Below are positions 58,122 to 64,000 of a stretch of DNA of 64,000 nucleotides, one piece after another; within the stretch, counting starts at the first letter, position 1, and every line of letters starts with the position of its first letter. The DNA is taken from NCBI GenBank assembly GCA_963576475.1, contig OY754968.1:19566234-19630233 (forward strand). The letters run 5' to 3'. Origin of the DNA: Molanna angustata (Eukaryota; Arthropoda; Insecta; Trichoptera; Molannidae). The position numbers and the translations under genes are program-made. Under the pieces are notes generated by a model. The model saw nothing but the letters and a program-made list of their open reading frames with translations. It was not told the DNA's origin and ran no database searches.

Positions 58122-58669
58122 AACGATTGGGTTGTAGCCAACGCTATTCTCCTCACTACCAAGTATTCAAAATTTGTATGGAATATTTACAGCATTTTCA
58201 TGAAATGACTTGGTTAAATTATTTTTTATTAAATATTTTATAACGAAAACATGATAATTCTTCAATATCATTTTATGAAATTGATGTGCCTGTTTAGCAA
58301 TTTGAAAATAAAAATATCAAATTTTGAGTTTCCTGAGCTTGGGGTCACAAAAAATTGAGAAACACTTATCAGATACACATCAAAATGTAATGGGCTCTAA
58401 GCGAGTATTAAAAATGTTGAGTAAAAAAGAATTTTGCAAAATTTTAAAAGGATCGAAGGATACTTTAGTCTATTATCGATAAAATAGAAAAAACACGCCG
58501 TACATAGTACATAGCATATATTACACAACACACACACACAGATACATTGTGATGAACTTTCAGAATACAATCTCAAAGCATGAAATTAGTTGATAAACTG
58601 CAATAAAAAATAACCTGAAAATTGCGAATTCATAAATCCCCACTATATCCCCTTGGGATAGTGAGGAAT
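58122..58669 (-). repeat. Dispersed ~550-bp repeat (family P), copy 2
   Basis: Inverse of 13071-13625 along its length: aacgattgggttgtagccaa at the left and ccccttgggatagtgagga at the right. It contains a short (CA)n where copy 1 has tgtgagtgtgtg. Confidence 0.7.
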
Positions 58670-59614
58670 AAAAATACAAATATTTTTAAACAATTTTAAG
58701 TGGTTGGTTGATTCAGTATTATTTATGAGGATGAAATACATACATAATATATGCTTCAAAACAAATTTTGTATCTCTTATCAAGAGTTGTAACGTGGCGT
58801 TGTCAAAGGTTTTTGCTACAAAAATACAAAGGTATTTATCTCAATTTGTAATATTAAACTAACTCACGTGAGTCAATTATATGAATACTTGACCTTACCT
58901 ATGTAAAACAGATAGGTATAGGTAAAATTTCTATAATGTCTACAAACTAAACAACAATAATTATTTTCTGACTATGAAGTTGACATGAGTTACGAAATCA
59001 TTAATTTACTCTTCAAAACAAACACAGTCACCAACATTAAAAAGTACCTTTTTTATTATCAGCCATTTTCTGGATACTTTCGATAAAATAAACAAGGGTT
59101 TATCCACAGTTTAACAAAATGACACCACGACTGAATGTTTCCAAGTTGACACGTGTAAACGCTAAGATTATCTGACGTTATCGTAGAGATGGATTGGTTC
59201 TTGGCTACGGGTTGAAATTTCCAGTTCAAAAATGTTGCTTGGTACATAGAGATGCTGAGATACTAAGTAGGTAGGTTCTCCGCGTGCTACGGGTGGTCAT
59301 ATCAGATCAGCAGGAGGTCCACCGTGTCGCGTCGTCAGCCAACCCACTCAACAGAAACTACCAAGGACATGAATATTTTCTCACTTTCCATACATTCCTG
59401 TATTGTATGGAAAAGGTCTGATGTCATTCGACCAACACTTGCCTGAATATATTAGTGATTTTAATATTACTATATCATTTGGATTCGTAGAATTAAACAA
59501 AATGGATTTGAAATGTAATATACCTTTACTATGTCAACGTTCAACAATGATTAACTAGATTTATTAGATACATGACTATTTTGTCACATCTACATATAAT
59601 ACGCAAACATGGGA
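58670..59614. other. Intronic sequence without recognised features
   Basis: Includes a moderately GC-rich piece at 59275-59345 (tacgggtggtcatatcagat, ggaggtccaccgtgtcgcgt). No supported exon or element. Confidence 0.4.
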
Positions 59615-60052
59615 CTCAATAGAGACGAAGTTGGAAAAATGAAATAATATTTCTGGCGTAATTCAGGGGTGACATATATGCGAAGAAACACTGTCACCTC
59701 ACGTATAAAGATTGTTGCTTTCTTGTTTACAACAAAAAACAACTTCTCAATAGATGGCGTTACAAAAAAGCTTTCTTCGTTATTTCATAGATAGCGATAG
59801 TAAAAATGTCTTATTTTCAAACGTTTTGTATCTCATTATTAAAATATATAGAGCATTCAAAAATTGCATTAATAATTGCAATATGAGGAACACAATTATG
59901 CCTTCATAGGAACTCAATATGAAGGCATAATTGGTGAACGTTGCGCAAGCGCATAAAATGATCACGTAATCCAGCCGATGACAGGTCGTAAGCCTTGTAG
60001 GTGCCTCGAGTTCGTGTTTCTTCTATAATATTCCAACTTCGTCTCTATTGAG
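59615..60052 (-). mobile_element. MITE family M, most complete copy
   Basis: 438 bp with perfect 20-bp terminal inverted repeats, ctcaatagagacgaagttgg at 59615-59634 and its inverse at 60033-60052. The interior shares gttcaggggtgacat-like, ggcataattggtgaacgttg and caggtcgtaagccttgtagg with the copies at 16022, 21836 and 25635. No ORF; a non-autonomous DNA transposon of unknown superfamily. No clear target-site duplication was seen. Confidence 0.75.
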
Positions 60053-60499
60053 ATGTTGAATAACTGTCAAAAATATCATTTAGAATTGTTTATCGACCAA
60101 AGATGTTACAATGTGGCAATATCTTTAACCCACCACAAATAAGTATGCAAAAGAAAAATCTAAAAAAAAACAATTTATAAAAACAAAAACAATCGTATGT
60201 CGATCATTTAATTTTAGTTTTCATTTCCTACCACTTAAAGACGCTGAAATGCAAACTTTTTTCGGGTAGGTATCCCGTAAGAATCGGGTAACAGAAAGAA
60301 CATCAAGCAAAATGACACCTCCCATTGTTCAGATATGAGGGTCACCACCCATTCCGATTGCCTTTTTGGCTGACAAGAGACGTGTGTGTGGGGATAACTG
60401 CAGGGTAGATAATGCACACCCTCATATTAGGTACTTGTCGCTGGATACCTCACACTGTGGGGTATGAATGCCGTGATGGTATGAATGAGATCTTCATAC

Positions 60500-60808
60500 C
60501 AGTAGCGGAACTGCTTATAGAAACCGAAAATCCAGGCTTGCCTGTGAATATTATGTTAAGAAATTCAAGAACTAATATTTAGCTATTTATTTGTTTTATT
60601 GCAACCATATTACAAGTTTAAAAATTAAACCGTTTGTAGATATGATGCTTTACAGGGCTACAAATGTAAATATTATTTTAGAATGTGATTTTAAAAATAT
60701 GCTTCATGGCCACTGAAATGAACAACGATGATTAAAAAACAAAATTTTCGACAATTCCCAATTTTCTTCCAGGGTTTTCCTAGTCCGAAAGTTCTAGTCT
60801 CGCCCCTG
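60500..60808 (+). mobile_element. hAT-like MITE, copy 2
   Basis: Starts cagtagcggaactgc and ends ctcgcccctg. The inverse of the end, CAGGGGCGAGACTAG, resembles the start and hAT termini. Homologous to 19135-19401. No transposase and no clear flanking duplication. Confidence 0.6.
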
Positions 60809-60844
60809 GAAACAGTGTATTTATATGAGACAAACCGGCCATTG

Positions 60845-61030
60845 CGACTTTGAGTTAGATGTCTGACCGCTGAGCGATAAGTACTGGGTTCGATTCTCGG
60901 TTAAGACACAGTTTTTTATTTTGTTTTCAATGTGGATCTGTGAGACGACAAATTAATATCATATCATTTGTCTATAGAATGTGGCAACCTGTTATTGGGT
61001 GCGTGTTAAATAAATAATTAACATTGTAGC
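60845..61030 (+). repeat. tRNA-derived SINE
   Basis: B box GGTTCGATTCT at 60887-60897 preceded by gttagatgtctgaccgctga. The body ggatctgtgagacgac, gtggcaacctgttattgggt gcgtg ends in a taaataaat tail. Same family as 31330-31530. Confidence 0.7.
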
Positions 61031-64000
61031 TGTAAGCTAACCAAGAATCAACGCAATAAGTACAAATGGTTACGGAAATTGTTCAACTTCAAAAGGCAAA
61101 AAAAAGGTTATCAGTGTTTCTCACGTCACGACATCACGTTGTGATAGAAATACTGTTAACAAACTAAGCGCAAGAAATAAATCAGAAATATCTGATACAA
61201 TAACAAGATAAGTAGTGTTAAACTATATCATTTATTTGCTACGACTACTGTCTTATAAAATCTAACAGTTAACTTTAAATCAGTGGCGAATGATAATATT
61301 TCGAAATGTTTTATGATGCTGTGTTGATATTTATGGTCCAGCGGTGAAGTTTAATTACCATTATATCGTTTAATTTTGACGTGAAACAATTAATTTGATA
61401 AATAAAAAAAGTGGCTCAGTCCAGGTAGCGGTTGGGCACGATGACAAATTTGTACACCGAACCAGAATTATGGTATGGACCACTCGACACCATAACTTTA
61501 ACATGAGTACCTCTCACAACGCCAAACTCGACTAATCAATTATATTCACAATACACACTAATATTAAATAATCATTTATAACTTAAGTTTTATTCATATT
61601 TAACTGTCAAACTAATTTAATTTAAGTGTGTAATATTTGAATTCGACATAAATTATATGATCGAGGATGAAATTAATATGTATTTAATTTAATTTTAACG
61701 TAGATGTCATTTATTTTTACACATATTTAGTATTTCACATTTATAATAAACGAATCCATCAATGTATGTAAATTGTTTCAGTGGATTTCATGAAATCGAT
61801 AATAATAATTATTTTAATGTCATTTATCGATAAATGATGTTAAAGCAGTTATGTGTTGATTTTATTGATTCAATTGTATGTATGTATAAATAATATGACA
61901 TTAAAATAAACAGTAATGAAAAGAGAGTTAATTTTTTAAAATAAAGAAGTTGGAAGCAGTTATTGAATTATAAATTAATAAATAAATTATTGTATGTATT
62001 CGTACTATACCTAACTATATAATTATATAATATTTATAAGTATGAAAAAATATATCATAAAAACATAAATATAGTAGATGATAGATAATATGGTAGGTGA
62101 TAGTAGGAAATGTTTGACTTTTCCGGAAAAAATCGAACATATTATATCGGGCTGTTCAGAATAGCGAAATCAGAATATATGTACGTTTAAACATAATCAA
62201 GAAGCAAAAATAATATATCAAAATTTAGCTAAAAGGTGAATTAATTGACGCGATAAACATAAAATTATATTATTACTTTTTTATATTATTTTTAATAAAT
62301 AATAATAATTTTTCAATTAATTATGATTAAGCAATATAACCTGACCGATCAACTCAACATAACATATCCGTTAAAATTTAACACGATAAAATAAAAAAAA
62401 ATAACATATTTGCGACGTGGCTATTCCAAGTTCTAGTAAAAACATTCTAATGAATAAATTAAAGAAATAAAAGACATTGGCATTCTCGTAAAAAAGTAAT
62501 ATTAGGTACCCTTAAGTATGTCAGTTCATTATTCCAAAATCGTTTAGCCGTAATTTAGAAATAAAATTTATCGAAAAAATGAATACTGAAAATTCAAAAA
62601 TCGGTAATAATGAATACATGTAGAATCGTATAAGATTTTTTAAACGTTAAGAATCAGGAATCATTAGGATTGATAGGTAGTAAAGTGACATCCTCAAGCC
62701 TAATATTTTGATAATACGTAGAGTATCTGGATAGGAGAATTATTCCCAACTGAAATCTTGATCAGTACGTATGTTGCATTTTATTTTGATATATTTAGTA
62801 ATTTACAATTTACGCATTGATCATTCTGCTAATTATTTTGAGAAATAGCATAATGATAGTCATGATTATTGAGTATTATTATTTTGTATGAAGTACGTAA
62901 TTGTTATTAATATCATTATAAACTCATTATAAATAAAAAAAATGTATACCTATATACTACTGGATCACATCTATGAAGGTATTGATATGAAATTTAGTTG
63001 AATGATGGAATGTATCGAGAAGGGAACAATCAAGAGATGCCACCATGTCCGCGATAAGCAAACAAACGATTAGTATCATCTTGAATTATGTTAATCTCCC
63101 ACAAAAAGTATTTTCACAATTTACAAGCTGTCAAATATTAACGACAAGATTTTCGAGCGTTGTTATTCAAATGAATCGACTCCTCGCGGATAAAGCTGTC
63201 GTAAATCCATAAATTACCGATAAATATGCTCAGGTCGTAAATAATGGTATATGTTTTCATTGGAGACGTCGATGAAGTGTCTCCTAACAGAGGATTGTGA
63301 AATAATATACGTATAATGTGTCCATAAAAAATGTTTCTAAGTTAAAGTGATACCCCATCGGCTGATCCGATAGCCTCCGGGCCGTATCTTGGACAATATA
63401 GCTATCAGATATCCGGTAAAACATTACTACCTGTTTTTTGTTACCGTGTGATTTGCACCCAAACCAAACTTGAATGTAGATGGACACAGGTGACTCTCAA
63501 CAGGGACACCATCCTAACTATTTATTTTAATTAATATTTTTATTATTTTTTCTTCTTTCTTTTATGCTGGGCCCTGAGGCAGAGTTGTTGTTCTCTCACG
63601 AAGAGGACTCCCAGCTATCCATCCAAAACCCTGTTATCGCAAATAATATGTATTAACATTAAATTATAAACGCACTTTGAATGATCCTGAATCACGAAAC
63701 GACGCTGTAATAATTCAAAATATAATTTTTTAATTAACTTTATCCATAGATGCTTGAATGGTATTCATTATTGCACTCGTGGCATTGTCAATATTACCTA
63801 TCGTTTTCTACTCTGTTAGAACATATTTCGAACGATATTGATCTTCTTCTTCTAAACTTCTGAACGAAACTAAATGGATAAGTTTAGAAGATATTTTGGT
63901 CAGTGGGTAAAATATTTTCGAAATCAAATACAACACGTTTGGGTACTTACCATTACGATCAACGACGAAGTTCCTAGGTAATAATCACAGACTGATGATC
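61031..64000. other. Intronic AT-rich sequence without recognised genes
   Basis: Short chance frames only. 63549-63625 (ggcagagttgttgttctctc, acgaagaggactcccagcta) resembles 18361-18450 and belongs to a dispersed repeat. Nothing else could be supported. Confidence 0.45.

Overview
The window looks like nuclear DNA from a moth or butterfly (Lepidoptera). It is AT-rich and full of short 'taggtaggtacct' type runs. It carries dispersed sequences I associate with lepidopteran genomes: LINE 3' tails reading 'attgcctaatggcaataag' and ending in (AAAT)n, 'catacatac...ggggtaggcagagag' repeats, and RTE-type LINE relics. Almost none of it is protein-coding host sequence. Family assignments rest on reading the sequence; no search was run.

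The only host gene I can name is a Tbx20-type T-box transcription factor, an orthologue of Drosophila midline/H15, on the minus strand. Two exons are visible. Exon 46071-46309 encodes the C-terminal half of the T-box DNA-binding domain. Terminal exon 10618-10912 encodes the proline-rich C-terminus and the stop. Their splice phases fit (AG|A restores an Arg codon), which implies an intron of about 35.2 kb. Sequence to the right of 46310 should be the preceding intron, at least 17.7 kb, because no exon for the N-terminal half of the T-box is visible. Sequence left of 10618 is 3' UTR and then intergenic.

The introns and the 3' flank are occupied by mobile DNA. (1) A complete Tc1-type DD34E transposon (49723-51472) has perfect 29-bp terminal inverted repeats, an intact 344-residue transposase split by an 82-bp intron, and an insertion point inside a long (TA)n array. 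(2) Three Penelope-like structures (23087-23410, 30255-30942, 39929-41497) are bounded by inverted repeats. Two encode GIY-YIG endonuclease domains, and two carry hammerhead-ribozyme-like motifs just inside the right repeat. The third is also embedded between (TA)n arrays and is fused to a LINE fragment. (3) There are LINE fragments (RTE-like and Jockey/CR1-like), tRNA-headed SINEs, a hAT-like MITE pair, a MITE family with TIR CTCAATAGAGACGAAGTTGG, and a family of about 0.9 kb containing CA repeats that makes a large fold-back at 4507-5810. (4) Microsatellites include (TAAA)n at 1661-2222 and 32878-33090 and four (TA)n blocks.

Several GC-richer, apparently unique islands (22600-22760, 28676-28800, 37600-37760, 38720-38940, 47230-47410, 48350-48670, 53690-54180) stand out from the AT-rich background. 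They are candidate cis-regulatory elements of the T-box gene. One short exon-like ORF with good splice signals (33295-33466, minus) could not be assigned to a family.
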